DNA of 60,238 nt from Marimonas lutisalis. GTDB lineage: Bacteria; Pseudomonadota; Alphaproteobacteria; Rhodobacterales; Rhodobacteraceae. Under the pieces are notes generated by a model. The model saw only the letters and a program-made list of their open reading frames with translations, did no database searches and was not told the DNA's origin. Made by a program: the position numbers and the translations under genes. The DNA lies in contig NZ_SKCI01000007.1 in the NCBI RefSeq assembly GCF_005434965.1, forward strand, positions 1-60,238, read 5' to 3'. The stretch's first letter is position 1; each line of letters begins with the position of its first letter. Below, one piece after another: positions 27,182-36,189 of the stretch.

Positions 27182-28492
27182 GTGATCGATACTCATCAAG
27201 GCCTGCCCCATGAGGCCGCCGACAGCATAACGAAACCCTTCGCACGCTTCCTGAAGATCGAAGCGGCAGCTGGTAGCCTCCTGCTCCTGGCTGTTCTGCT
27301 GGCTTTGGGGCTCGCCAACTCGCCGTGGCAAGAAGGCTTTCTTCGTTTCTGGGAGACCCCCATCGGCCTCACATTCGGCTCGTTGGATTTCACCCGCTCT
27401 CTGCGGCACTGGATCAACGACGGTCTGATGACCCTTTTCTTCTTCGTGCTTTCTCTGGAACTCAAGCGCGAGTTGGTGCTGGGCGAATTGCGAAACCCTC
27501 GACAGGCCGCCCTGCCGTTCGCAGGCGCCCTGGGTGGCATGGTCGTGCCGGTCTCTCTGTATCTTGTGCTGATGTCCGGCCAGCCCGGCATACATGGCTG
27601 GGGAACCGTGATGGCAACCGATACGGCCTTCGTGATCGGGTGCCTGGCGCTCTTCGGAAGCCGGATCCCGCCCACCTTGCGATTGTTTCTGCTGTCTCTG
27701 GCCATCTTTGACGACGTCGGTGCAATCCTTGTGGTCGCCTTCGGTTACGGTGAGGCGTTGAACTGGTCGGCTCTCGGATTGGGCTTTCTGGGGATTGGTA
27801 TCGTCGCGGGCGCGTCGCGCCTCGGGATCAGAAGCGTACCGGTCTATTTCCTTCTGGGAGCGGCAGTCTGGTTATGCTTCGACGCTTCCGGCGTCCACGC
27901 GACTATTGCAGGCGTCATTCTGGGCCTGATGACGCCAACGCGCATATGGGTGAGCGATGCCCGCCTGCGTGAGATCCTTGGGCGAGTACTCGCCGTTCCG
28001 ACCGGCGAACGTCGACAAGGAGATGCCGCAAGCCACCGCGACCTGCGTCAAGCTGGCAGAGCGGTCACTGAGTCGCTCTCCCCAGTCGAACGGCTCGAGA
28101 TGATGCTGCACCCCTGGGTCGGCTTTGCAATCATGCCGATCTTCGCACTGGCAAATGCCGGCATCACGATTCAGGGTGTCGATTTCGTACAACCGGTCTC
28201 GCTGGCGATCATTGTCGGCCTCGTGTTGGGAAAACCGATCGGCGTCTTCGGGTTCAGCTGGATTGCCGTACGATCCGGCCTAGCGGCACTCGCGCCGGGC
28301 TTGTCGTGGCCTTTCATTCTGGCCGGCTCTTTTCTGACGGGGATCGGTTTCACGATGTCGCTGTTCATCGCCGGACTCGCATTCGACAGTCCCGTCCTGA
28401 ATGCGGCAAAGTTGGGTATTCTCGGCGGATCGGCGCTCTCGGCGATACTCGGCATCTCGCTTCTGATTTGGCTCACATTGCGAATGAGGTGA
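27182..28492 (+). CDS. nhaA: Na+/H+ antiporter NhaA
   Basis: The 436-residue protein is an NhaA-family inner-membrane antiporter that exports Na+ or Li+ in exchange for protons. Visible landmarks are FFFVLSLELKRELVLGEL, the TDTAFVIGCLALFG segment with the conserved Asp, and LAIFDDVGAILVVA, which holds the paired aspartates of the ion site, and the late SLFIAGLAF helix. The gene starts with GTG. Length is slightly above the E. coli protein, with a polar insert near residues 275-300. Confidence 0.92.
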   Translation: MIDTHQGLPHEAADSITKPFARFLKIEAAAGSLLLLAVLLALGLANSPWQEGFLRFWETPIGLTFGSLDFTRSLRHWINDGLMTLFFFVLSLELKRELVLGELRNPRQAALPFAGALGGMVVPVSLYLVLMSGQPGIHGWGTVMATDTAFVIGCLALFGSRIPPTLRLFLLSLAIFDDVGAILVVAFGYGEALNWSALGLGFLGIGIVAGASRLGIRSVPVYFLLGAAVWLCFDASGVHATIAGVILGLMTPTRIWVSDARLREILGRVLAVPTGERRQGDAASHRDLRQAGRAVTESLSPVERLEMMLHPWVGFAIMPIFALANAGITIQGVDFVQPVSLAIIVGLVLGKPIGVFGFSWIAVRSGLAALAPGLSWPFILAGSFLTGIGFTMSLFIAGLAFDSPVLNAAKLGILGGSALSAILGISLLIWLTLRMR

Positions 28493-28654
28493 CGAAAACA
28501 CACAGCCGATGCGCTGCGCGACCTCGTTCATGTACCCTTACTGTCCATCGTCGATGTCGACGCCGATCAGTTCTGAGATGCTTTGCTGCCCAATGTTGCT
28601 GCAACAGCCGACGACGCAGCGCAACGTGCAGCAACTGCCCGTAAGGAAGGGAAC

Positions 28655-28768
28655 ACGAATTGGAACGACACGGGAACCGGTATGGGCCTTGACTGGCTCC
28701 GCGCCCTGCTGATCCTCGTACTGGTGATCTTGGCCATAGAGGCACCGATCAAACTTCTTCGACAATAG
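28655..28768 (+). pseudogene. Degenerate copy of the small membrane protein gene
   Basis: The sequence aligns with the gene at 28888-29013: NWNDTGTGMGLDWL and ALLILVLVILAIEAPIKLL against NWNDMGFGMGFGMG and GLLILVLVVLAIAALIKYL. The start ATG of the intact copy is ACG here, and the glycine-rich part is shortened. A frame stays open upstream to an ATG at 28583 but its first 24 codons have no counterpart. I read this as a decayed duplicate. Confidence 0.55.
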
Positions 28769-28812
28769 GCGGAAGCCGGAAAGGGCGCCCCGCCGTCCAG
28801 ACACCGATCCTA

Positions 28813-28879
28813 TGCTATACTGCGCATGCAGTAGTGAGGCCTGTTTATTAGGCGCCCCTTAGGGGTGCAACCTAGGAGG
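28813..28879 (+). promoter_or_regulatory. Putative promoter, hairpin operator and ribosome site of the metal module
   Basis: An extended -10 (TGCTATACT, 28813-28821) is followed by the symmetric GCGCCCCTTAGGGGTGC at 28852-28868 and a strong AGGAGG at 28874-28879, eight bases before the ATG at 28888. The symmetric element could be an operator for a metal sensor. No -35 hexamer is obvious. Function inferred. Confidence 0.4.
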
Positions 28880-28887
28880 ACGAGAAG

Positions 28888-29013
28888 ATGAATTGGAACG
28901 ACATGGGCTTCGGAATGGGTTTCGGAATGGGGTTTGGCTGGCTGTTCGGCCTGTTGATCCTTGTGCTGGTGGTTTTGGCCATAGCGGCGCTGATCAAATA
29001 TCTTCGGAAATAG
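28888..29013 (+). CDS. Small Gly/Met-rich membrane protein
   Basis: The 41-residue protein has a NWNDMGFGMGFGMG head with repeated Met and one membrane helix (FGLLILVLVVLAIAALIKY). The methionine and aspartate residues could bind copper(I) or silver(I). It has a strong ribosome site and lies first in the heavy-metal module. A degenerate copy lies just upstream. Function unknown. Confidence 0.65.
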   Translation: MNWNDMGFGMGFGMGFGWLFGLLILVLVVLAIAALIKYLRK

Positions 29014-29029
29014 GAAAAAGGACTTCGCA

Positions 29030-29416
29030 ATGACCTACACGATCAATCGCGTGATCTCCGGCGCAGGTATTGACGACATTGACTCTCGTGCGCGCAAGGC
29101 GCTGGCGGATCAGGGTTTCGGCGTGCTGACCGAGATCGACGTCAAGGCGACGATGAAGAAGAAGCTGGATGTCGAGATGCCGGCCTATCGCATCCTCGGA
29201 GCCTGCAATCCGAAGATGGCGCATCACGCCATCGGGATCGAGCCGCGTGTGGGTGCGATGCTGCCGTGCAACGTCATCCTGCGCGAGATCGAGGATGCCG
29301 TCGAGGTCAGCGCCATCGACCCGGTCGCGTCGATGCAGGCGATCGAGAACAGCGAACTTACGGCTGTTGCGGGCCAGGTCCGAGACCTTCTCGCGAAGGC
29401 CGTTGCCTCGATCTGA
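29030..29416 (+). CDS. DUF302 domain protein
   Basis: The 128-residue protein is a single DUF302 domain, recognised from VLTEIDVKATMKKKLDVEM, the YRILGACNPKMAHHAI motif and MLPCNVILREI. The family is often found beside heavy-metal transport and sulfur genes; its role is unclear. AAGGA lies upstream of the ATG. It sits between the small membrane protein and the VTT protein on the same strand. Confidence 0.88.
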   Translation: MTYTINRVISGAGIDDIDSRARKALADQGFGVLTEIDVKATMKKKLDVEMPAYRILGACNPKMAHHAIGIEPRVGAMLPCNVILREIEDAVEVSAIDPVASMQAIENSELTAVAGQVRDLLAKAVASI

Positions 29417-29417
29417 G

Positions 29418-30071
29418 GTGGGGTTGCGCGCAATCATCCTCGTGGTGATGGCGATCCTCGGGATCGCCGTGCTCGGTGCCTGGCTGTTCGCGCCTTCTGC
29501 TTTCGACCTGGCACCCGACCTGATGGACGGCGAACGTCTGGAAATGCTGGTGGCGCGCGCCGGGATCTGGGGGCCGGTTCTGATCGTCACGCTCATGACC
29601 CTCGCAGTCGTGGCCAGCCCGATCCCGAGCGCGCCCATCGCGCTGGCCGCCGGTGCGGCCTACGGGCATGTCTGGGGAACGGTGCAGGTCGTGATCGGCG
29701 CGGAACTCGGGGCACTGATCGCGTTCGGCCTCGCGAGAGTTCTGGGGCATGATGTCCTGCGACGGGTCTTTGGTGACCGCGTCGATGCCGGGCTGCTCGG
29801 CTCGCAGACCGCGTTGACCGCGACGGTCTTCGCCAGCCGCCTGATGCCGTTCGTGTCTTTCGATATGATCAGCTACGCTGCGGGGCTCAGTCGCCTGCAC
29901 GCTTGGCGGTTCGCCCTCGCGACGCTGGCCGGCATCATTCCGGCAAGCTTCCTGCTCGCCCATTTCGGGGGTGAGGCGGTCAGCGGAGACTTTGGGCGCG
30001 CGACTTGGGCAGTGCTCGGTCTCGGCCTCGTGACGGGCCTACCGCTGCTCTGGGTGGCGATGCGGAGATAG
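29418..30071 (+). CDS. VTT-domain (TVP38/DedA-like) membrane protein
   Basis: The protein (217 residues from the GTG at 29418) has five or six hydrophobic segments and the VTT landmarks ASPIPSAPIALAAGAAYG and FASRLMPFVSFDMISYAAGL, with an arginine-proline pair typical of the family. VTT proteins act in the inner membrane, possibly in lipid scrambling. The start is one base after the DUF302 stop; an ATG at 29448 is possible but would cut the first membrane helix. Confidence 0.82.
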   Translation: MGLRAIILVVMAILGIAVLGAWLFAPSAFDLAPDLMDGERLEMLVARAGIWGPVLIVTLMTLAVVASPIPSAPIALAAGAAYGHVWGTVQVVIGAELGALIAFGLARVLGHDVLRRVFGDRVDAGLLGSQTALTATVFASRLMPFVSFDMISYAAGLSRLHAWRFALATLAGIIPASFLLAHFGGEAVSGDFGRATWAVLGLGLVTGLPLLWVAMRR

Positions 30072-30167
30072 CCTGAAGAGAGCCTTCCCGACCAAGATTG
30101 AAATGGGCTTGACCTTCCAACCGCTGGAGGTGGCAAGCTGAGAAAAAGACCAAAAGGCGCACAGACC

Positions 30168-32501
30168 ATGGAACACGATCACCACCACGCGGCACCCGAC
30201 GTGCCCTCGGGGGCCGAGACGGCGAAGGACCCGGTCTGCGGGATGACGGTTGCAGTCAAGCCCGATGGACGTCACGCCGAGTTCCAGGGCGAGCCCTTCC
30301 ATTTCTGTTCGGAGAAATGCCAGACGAAGTTCACGGCGGATCCGTGGTTCTATGCCTCGGGAAGGGCCGCCCGACAAAAGAAGGCCGCACCGGCCAACGT
30401 CCAGTACACCTGTCCGATGCACCCCGAGATTGTTCGGGATGCGCCGGGGTCATGCCCGATCTGCGGCATGGCGCTGGAACCGATGGTGCCCTCCGACGAG
30501 CCCAGCGAGGAGCTGACAGACTTCACACGCCGGATGTGGATCTCGGCTGCCGCCGCGGTGCCGCTTATTATCCTGACGATGGGTGAACTGGTGGCGCTGC
30601 CGGTGCGCGACTGGATCGGGCATCAGACGGCCAGCTATCTCGAGTTTTTGCTGGCCACGCCCATCATCCTCTGGGCGGCGCTGCCGTTCTTCCGGCGCGG
30701 CTGGGATTCGATCGTGAACCGAAGCCCGAACATGTGGACGCTGATCAGCATCGGCGTGGCGGCGGCATACCTTTACTCGCTCGTCGCCACGTTCCTGCCG
30801 GGGGTGTTTCCGGAACAGTACCGGATGGGCCACGGCGTCGGCACCTACTTCGAAGCAGCGGTCGTGATCGTGACGCTGGTTTTCGTGGGCCAGGTTCTCG
30901 AACTTCGGGCGCGCGAGCGCACGGGGGATGCGATCCGCGCGCTTTTGGATCTGGCGCCGAAGACCGCACGGCGTATCCTGCCAGACGGTACCGAATATGA
31001 CGCCCCGCTGGAGAACATCATGGAGGGCGACCGGCTGCGCGTGCGCCCCGGTGACGCGGTCCCGGTCGACGGAACCGTGATCGACGGCCGCTCGTCGCTG
31101 GACGAAAGCATGCTGACCGGCGAGTCGATGCCCGTCGAAAAGGGCCCGGGCGATGCGGTGACCGGTGCGACCATCAACAAGAACGGCTCTCTGGTGATGG
31201 AGGCGGGCAAGGTCGGGTCGGACACCGTGCTGGCGCAGATCGTGGCCATGGTGTCGAACGCGCGCCGCTCGCGCGCGCCGATCCAGGGTCTGGCTGACCG
31301 GGTGTCGGCGGTATTCGTGCCGACCGTGGTCGCCATAGCCGTCGTCGCCTTCATCGTCTGGCTGACCGTCGGCCCCGAGCCCGCGCTGGTCTTCGCGATC
31401 GCTTCGGCGGTGTCCGTCCTGATCATCGCCTGCCCGTGCGCGCTTGGGCTGGCCACGCCGATCTCGATCACAACGGCAGCAGGACGCGGGGCACAGGCGG
31501 GCGTACTGATCAAGGACGCCGAGGCGCTGGAACGCATGGCGGCCCTCGATACGCTCATCGTGGACAAGACCGGCACTCTGACCTTGGGCAAGCCGAAGCT
31601 GACTGACACCGTGGCGCTGGCGGACGTTCCCGAGGCCGCCCTGCTGTCGCTGGCGGCGGCGCTGGAGCGCGGTTCTGAACACCCATTAGCCGAGGCGATC
31701 GTCGAGGGGGCAGAAGCACAAGGGGCCCCGCGGGAGGAAGCCACAGATTTCGATGCTGTCACCGGCAAGGGCGTGCGCGGCACGGTCGGCGGCCGTGCCG
31801 TGGCGCTCGGCAATGCGGCAATGATGAGGGAGATGAGTCTGGACACGAGCGCAGCCGAGGCGAAGGCCGACACCCTGCGCGCCGAGGGCAAGACGGCGAT
31901 GTTCGTCGCTCTCGATGGCGCGCTCGTCGGCATCGTGGCGGTCGCCGACCCGATCAAGGACTCGACCGCACAGGCGATCCGCGAACTTCATGCCCAGGGT
32001 CTGCGGGTCATTATGGCGACCGGCGATAACGAGCGCACGGCGCAGGCGGTGGCGGGCAAACTCGGGATCGACGAGGTGCGCGCGGGCGTGCTGCCCGAAG
32101 CCAAGAAGAACCTGATCGACAAGTTGCGCCGAGAGGGCCACAAGATCGCGATGGCGGGCGACGGGGTAAACGACGCGCCCGCGCTGACCGCCGCGGATGT
32201 CGGCATCGCCATGGGCACGGGCGCGGATGTGGCGATGGAAAGTGCCGGCATCACCCTGCTGGGCGGCGACCTGATGGGCATCGTCCGGGCGCGCAAGCTC
32301 GCACGCGCCACTTTGCGCAACATCAAGCAAAACCTGTTCTTCGCCTTCGCTTACAACGCGCTTGGAGTCCCCATCGCAGCAGGACTGCTCTACCCCGTCA
32401 CCGGCCTTCTCCTGTCGCCGATGATCGCGGCGGCGGCGATGAGCCTGTCGTCGGTTTCGGTCATCTCCAACGCGTTGCGACTGCGGCGGATCGGTCTCTG
32501 A
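30168..32501 (+). CDS. copA: Copper/heavy-metal P1B-type ATPase (CopA-like)
   Basis: The 777-residue pump has a His-rich start (EHDHHHA), a YHS-type metal domain (DPVCGM, residues 21-60) and a heavy-metal-binding domain (CPMHPEI and CPICGMAL, 82-103), then the ATPase core: TGES at 317-320, the CPC ion motif at 422-424, DKTGTLT with Asp466, SEHPLAEA and [10 protein letters not shown]. These features fit export of Cu(I) or Ag(I). The usual GMxCxxC domain is replaced by the YHS plus HMBD pair. Regulators such as CueR are not in the window. Confidence 0.93.
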   Translation: MEHDHHHAAPDVPSGAETAKDPVCGMTVAVKPDGRHAEFQGEPFHFCSEKCQTKFTADPWFYASGRAARQKKAAPANVQYTCPMHPEIVRDAPGSCPICGMALEPMVPSDEPSEELTDFTRRMWISAAAAVPLIILTMGELVALPVRDWIGHQTASYLEFLLATPIILWAALPFFRRGWDSIVNRSPNMWTLISIGVAAAYLYSLVATFLPGVFPEQYRMGHGVGTYFEAAVVIVTLVFVGQVLELRARERTGDAIRALLDLAPKTARRILPDGTEYDAPLENIMEGDRLRVRPGDAVPVDGTVIDGRSSLDESMLTGESMPVEKGPGDAVTGATINKNGSLVMEAGKVGSDTVLAQIVAMVSNARRSRAPIQGLADRVSAVFVPTVVAIAVVAFIVWLTVGPEPALVFAIASAVSVLIIACPCALGLATPISITTAAGRGAQAGVLIKDAEALERMAALDTLIVDKTGTLTLGKPKLTDTVALADVPEAALLSLAAALERGSEHPLAEAIVEGAEAQGAPREEATDFDAVTGKGVRGTVGGRAVALGNAAMMREMSLDTSAAEAKADTLRAEGKTAMFVALDGALVGIVAVADPIKDSTAQAIRELHAQGLRVIMATGDNERTAQAVAGKLGIDEVRAGVLPEAKKNLIDKLRREGHKIAMAGDGVNDAPALTAADVGIAMGTGADVAMESAGITLLGGDLMGIVRARKLARATLRNIKQNLFFAFAYNALGVPIAAGLLYPVTGLLLSPMIAAAAMSLSSVSVISNALRLRRIGL

Positions 32502-32511
32502 GGGAGGAACG

Positions 32512-33123
32512 ATGACCGACAAATCGAACCGCTGGGAAGACGTCTACCAGAGCAAGGCCGATGCTGAGACCAGCTGGTTTGAGGAGCGCCCGCAGATCTC
32601 GCTCGACTTGATCGCCGCGACAGGGGCAACCATCGACGCCGCCATCGTCGATGTCGGTGCCGGGTCGTCGCGGCTGGTGGATTGTCTGCTGGAACAGGGC
32701 TTCCGCCGGATCACCGTGCTCGACCTGTCAGCGACGGCCCTGGCAAATACCCGCGCTCGGCTGACTGAAGACGTCCCGGTAGAATGGGTTGTGGCGGATG
32801 TCCTCGATTGGCAACCTTCGCGGAGCTTCGATGTGTGGCATGACCGGGCTGCGTTCCACTTCCTGATCGAAACCGCCGATCTGGAAGCCTATCTGCGGGT
32901 TATGGACCGGGCCCTCAAGCCCGGAGCTCACGCCATCATCGGTACCTTCGCGCCAGATGGCCCGGAGTGGTGCAGCGGACTGCCGGTCGCCCGCTATGAC
33001 GCGACGCTTCTGGCAAAACTGCTCGGCCAAGACTACCGCTTGATCCGGTCGCAGACGCACGAACACCACACGCCGAGGGGCGGCGTGCAGCGGTTCCATT
33101 TCGGCCTGTTCAGGAAGAAGTGA
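32512..33123 (+). CDS. Class I SAM-dependent methyltransferase
   Basis: The 203-residue protein has the N-terminal block RWEDVYQSKADAETSWFEE, the SAM-binding motif VDVGAGSSRLVD, the acidic LDLSATALA region and the FDVWHDRAAFHFL motif. The family often lies next to copper pumps in alphaproteobacteria; substrate unknown. GAGGGAGGAACG precedes the ATG. It follows copA after ten bases and is surely co-transcribed. Confidence 0.87.
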   Translation: MTDKSNRWEDVYQSKADAETSWFEERPQISLDLIAATGATIDAAIVDVGAGSSRLVDCLLEQGFRRITVLDLSATALANTRARLTEDVPVEWVVADVLDWQPSRSFDVWHDRAAFHFLIETADLEAYLRVMDRALKPGAHAIIGTFAPDGPEWCSGLPVARYDATLLAKLLGQDYRLIRSQTHEHHTPRGGVQRFHFGLFRKK

Positions 33124-33241
33124 TCACTTGAAAATCTGAGGAAATGCACAAGCTGTGTATGATTGTCTGCGTAAGGAAAGCAAACGCTCGTTTCTCCAGA
33201 GAGTTACCTGGCAGAAATGGCCCGACGAAGGAGTGATATCT

Positions 33242-33715
33242 GTGGAATACAGGATCTCTCGCCGCGAATTGATGCTCGGCGCGATTGCAGCTTCGGTCAC
33301 CATGCGGGTCCCCGCCATGGCTGAAACCAGACCGGCGATCCATGTGATGAAGGACCCAAACTGTGGCTGCTGCTCGGCCTGGATCGAGATACTCGAGAAC
33401 GACGGCTTTGATGTCACGACCGAGGAGAGCAGCGGTACGCGTCTGAGGCGTTACAAGATAGACAACGGCATCCCGCAGAACATGGTCTCCTGCCATACTG
33501 GGCGGATCGATGGCTACATAATCGAGGGCCACGTCCCTGTTGCCGACATTCGCCGTCTGCTGGATGAGCGTCCGGACGCAGTGGGCCTAGCAGTGCCCGA
33601 CATGCCCTTCGGATCGCCCGGCATGGGTCCGGAAAGTGAACGCGAAGCCTACGATGTGTTCCTGATCCGGCGCGACGGATCGACCGAGGTGTTCACCAGC
33701 TACGCTGCCGCATGA
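33242..33715 (+). CDS. DUF411 copper-linked exported protein
   Basis: The 157-residue protein has an SRREL-x-LGAIAAS twin-arginine-like export signal and then the DUF411 metal-binding motif DPNCGCCSAW, followed by MVSCHTG, IEGHVPV and the GLAVPDMPFGSPGM-type end. DUF411 proteins are associated with copper resistance and probably bind the ion in the periplasm. The GTG at 33242 follows AAGGAG by nine bases; later Met codons would lose the export signal. Confidence 0.88.
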   Translation: MEYRISRRELMLGAIAASVTMRVPAMAETRPAIHVMKDPNCGCCSAWIEILENDGFDVTTEESSGTRLRRYKIDNGIPQNMVSCHTGRIDGYIIEGHVPVADIRRLLDERPDAVGLAVPDMPFGSPGMGPESEREAYDVFLIRRDGSTEVFTSYAAA

Positions 33716-33741
33716 CCTTGAAGCTGCGAGTCCGCTTCTGA

Positions 33742-33999
33742 TCAGGGACGAGAACACAGGCGCGCCTGCTCCCGCATCACGGCGTAGTCGCTCAACATCT
33801 CGACGACGGCTGATCCATTCGGCAGCGCCGCCAATTCCTCGGCCGCTCGCGCCTGAACCTCCCGACTGTACTCCACGACCGGCGGACATGTCGCCAACCC
33901 GCCCGCTTCAAAACCCTCCGTCGCGCAGCCGGTCAACCAGCTCGCCCCGATCACGAGGACGGCGAGCCACAGCGTCCAGCATCCGACGTTGGATTTCAT
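33742..33999 (-). CDS. Phage outer-membrane spanin-like lipoprotein (Rz1 type)
   Basis: The 85-residue protein has a signal with lipobox (ASWLTGCATE), so Cys24 or so would be lipidated. The mature part holds CPPVVEYSREVQARAAEEL and a conserved C-terminus. It overlaps the i-spanin-like gene by 92 bases in another frame, the classic Rz/Rz1 layout. It would span the periplasm with its partner and fuse the membranes at lysis. It is the last gene of the phage cluster. Confidence 0.75.
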   Translation of the reverse strand: MKSNVGCWTLWLAVLVIGASWLTGCATEGFEAGGLATCPPVVEYSREVQARAAEELAALPNGSAVVEMLSDYAVMREQARLCSRP

Positions 34000-34165
34000 T
34001 GGTCTTCTCCCTGGTTTCAAGGCGTTCCGCCAGGCGACCGACGCGCTCACCGGTGCGGCGGACCGACAGCAGGAACAGGATAATGGCGAGTGCAATGGCA
34101 CCGTAGCGCAGGGCGACCCGTGCCAGTGGGCTTGCCGAGATTAGGCCCAGCATGGTGGCGATCAT
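33908..34165 (-). CDS. Phage inner-membrane spanin-like protein (Rz type)
   Basis: The 85-residue protein has an N-terminal membrane helix (VALRYGAIALAIILFLLSV) and a charged coiled-coil tail (GRLAERLETREKTNEIQRR). Position after the endolysin, size and the overlapping lipoprotein gene all fit an inner-membrane spanin subunit. Its start overlaps the endolysin stop (ATGA). Confidence 0.65.
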   Translation of the reverse strand: MIATMLGLISASPLARVALRYGAIALAIILFLLSVRRTGERVGRLAERLETREKTNEIQRRMLDAVARRPRDRGELVDRLRDGGF

Positions 34166-34836
34166 CGCTGCCCCCGCTTCCAATCATCGAGGCGCGCATA
34201 GATTGTGACCGCGATGCCGACGAGTGCCACGGCGATGAACACCCAGCGGAGCGTATCGAGATACGGGACGAGCGGAAGGATCGCCTCCTGAGTTTCAGAC
34301 AGCACCTGCTGCGTAACCTCCACGCCTGCCGCACCCAGCGTCGCCACTCCGGCCGCTCCGCCACCTTTCATGGTGCGGCTATCGGCCAAGACCTCGCGCG
34401 CGGGCTGGGTTTCCTCGGCGAAAGCCGTCGCCCGGATGGGGAACCTCTCACCCCAATGCCGCGCCGGGCCAATATCGACATGCATGAACCCGGATCGCGG
34501 ATAGAAGCCGAAGCCGAGGAAACCGACCTCCCGTGCCTCCGCCTCGAAGGCAACCGGATCATGGTTTGACATCGCGATGTCGAAGGCCGCACCATCCATG
34601 TGCTTTGATCGGGTGGCGCCGCCGACGGCGCGGTTGTGTTCAGGACTGCGATAGGCGGAACGGACGATCAGCGGCTTCCCCAGACGGTCGCGCAGCGCCT
34701 GTAACTTGTCGAGCGCAGGGCCGTTGATGAGCAGCTTGCCGGTGCCACGGCAGGCGATTTCCGCTGGCGAGAAGTTGGTCCAGCGCCAGGCGCCGTCGGG
34801 CACGTCGCGCCAGTGCTCGTAAAAGGTCGTGGTCAT
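34162..34836 (-). CDS. Phage endolysin, peptidase M15A type, C-tail anchored
   Basis: The 224-residue protein has an M15A D-Ala-D-Ala-peptidase domain with zinc and catalytic residues His79 (SKHMDG), Asp86 (AFDI) and His119 (FMHVDIG) in the expected spacing. It should cut peptide crosslinks in peptidoglycan. A hydrophobic segment near residues 195-214 (WVFIAVALVGIAVTIYA) suggests anchoring by the C-terminus, unlike soluble endolysins. GGAGG lies upstream of the ATG at 34836. A terminator hairpin precedes the gene. Confidence 0.82.
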   Translation of the reverse strand: MTTTFYEHWRDVPDGAWRWTNFSPAEIACRGTGKLLINGPALDKLQALRDRLGKPLIVRSAYRSPEHNRAVGGATRSKHMDGAAFDIAMSNHDPVAFEAEAREVGFLGFGFYPRSGFMHVDIGPARHWGERFPIRATAFAEETQPAREVLADSRTMKGGGAAGVATLGAAGVEVTQQVLSETQEAILPLVPYLDTLRWVFIAVALVGIAVTIYARLDDWKRGQR

Positions 34837-34853
34837 CAGGTCCTCCAGAAACG

Positions 34854-34877
34854 AAAAACCCGCCTCGGAGGGCGGGT
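34854..34877 (-). terminator. Rho-independent terminator on the minus strand
   Basis: The arms ACCCGCC and GGCGGGT enclose a six-base loop, and on the minus strand the stem is followed by TTTTT. It lies between the DUF6127-like gene and the endolysin gene and may limit or time lysis expression relative to tail expression. Confidence 0.75.
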
Positions 34878-34906
34878 GTGGTGAGCGGGTGAATGTTTGA
34901 ATTGGT

Positions 34907-35197
34907 CTACGGCGATCCACCGAAGATCTTGAGCTTCAGCGCAATCCCAGCAAGGAGCGCCAGCATTACGCCAGTGGTGATGAGATGGACCGCTGTCTGA
35001 ACGGCTGTGCGCCGCACGAAGCGGATGCAGTCGAGCAGCGAGCGAAGATCGCGAATATCGAGGGCGGCGTCCTTGCCATCGATCCCGGCGTCGGCCAGCG
35101 CGCGCTTGGCCCCTGCTTCAGCCGCGCGTGTCAGCATGTCTTGGAATTCGACCTCGGACATGCGCATGTCACCTTTGTCGGGACGAGGTGGCGTCAT
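34907..35197 (-). CDS. DUF6127-like small phage membrane protein
   Basis: The 96-residue protein has a polar N-terminus (VEFQDMLTRAAEAGAKRAL) and one C-terminal membrane segment (TTGVMLALLAGIALKLKIF). Similar small proteins sit before lysis genes in Rhodobacter-type phages. A holin-like role is possible but unproven. Its ATG overlaps the upstream stop (ATGA). Confidence 0.65.
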   Translation of the reverse strand: MTPPRPDKGDMRMSEVEFQDMLTRAAEAGAKRALADAGIDGKDAALDIRDLRSLLDCIRFVRRTAVQTAVHLITTGVMLALLAGIALKLKIFGGSP

Positions 35198-36189
35198 GAC
35201 GAGATGATCCCAACCTCTGTCGGCAGCACGGCCGTGGTCCAGGGCGTGCTGTCGGTGGGGTTTACGTCCCATGTCGAATAGACCGGCGACGGCATATCGG
35301 CGGACGGCGTACCGGGAGATGCGTCATAGTCCACGCCGCCAATCCGCAGAAACCCTGCAATGCCGGTTGGCCCGGCCGTGCCAAGCTGGGCGAGCTGTTT
35401 CACATGCACGCCCGCGATGGTCGATGCACCGGCCGGTCCCGTCGGCCCCGCCAGCGAAAACGACATACGTTGTCCGACAATGTCACTTGCAGCGCGCGTG
35501 GCGATGTCGCCGTCCTTCACGGCATCCACCCCGCCCGAGAAAGCGTCATAGGTCGCGACCAGATCGGGCGTGCGCCGCGCAAACCGCCGCCCAATGGTCG
35601 AGACGCCGTCGAGCACCGCGATATGGGCGTAATAACAGGTGGCGGGGTTGTAGAAATCGAAAAGACCGTGGTTCTTCCAGACACAGCGAACGGGTCGACC
35701 CTTGCCTCCGGTGTTCGCTGCTGTTGCACTGCTTTGAAGAACGCTGTCGACGTAGAACTCGATGGTGATGTCGGCACTGACCGCAACTTTCACATCGACC
35801 CAATAGACTTGGTTCGTGGCAGCAGTGAAGGACGAGGCTCCATCGACATTGGTGTCACCCATTGCCATGGCGTGATATTTCTCATCGTCCCGCTCAGTTC
35901 GGACAATCGCAACAAGCGCATTTGCGGTGTCGTAGAACTCCAGGAAGGTGCCATCCGTGCCGATAATGTGGGCGTTAATCGACGGCGCTTTGTATCGAAA
36001 GCTCAACCAGATATCCCCAGCGGGCAAGGACCAGGAAGCGGAAAACGGGACTGCGCTCGTCTCACCCGTGTTGATCCGGACGCAGTTCACGTCGAGATCG
36101 GCGTCGAACCCGGCGACGTCAGCGCTCATGCGGCCCTCTACGCCCGCAAGGTCAGTGACCTGGTGTCCAAGATGCAGGATATGGCTCAT
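35194..36189 (-). CDS. Phage tail-associated protein, jelly-roll/LamG-like
   Basis: The 331-residue protein has the repeated beta-strand style of a concanavalin/LamG fold (GDIWLSFRYKAPS, NQVYWVDVKV, ITIEFYVDS) and a C-terminal part with collagen-like AGPTGPAGAS. It lies just downstream of the tail-tip gene with an ATGA overlap and is probably a receptor-binding or tip accessory protein (inference). Confidence 0.65.
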   Translation of the reverse strand: MSHILHLGHQVTDLAGVEGRMSADVAGFDADLDVNCVRINTGETSAVPFSASWSLPAGDIWLSFRYKAPSINAHIIGTDGTFLEFYDTANALVAIVRTERDDEKYHAMAMGDTNVDGASSFTAATNQVYWVDVKVAVSADITIEFYVDSVLQSSATAANTGGKGRPVRCVWKNHGLFDFYNPATCYYAHIAVLDGVSTIGRRFARRTPDLVATYDAFSGGVDAVKDGDIATRAASDIVGQRMSFSLAGPTGPAGASTIAGVHVKQLAQLGTAGPTGIAGFLRIGGVDYDASPGTPSADMPSPVYSTWDVNPTDSTPWTTAVLPTEVGIISS

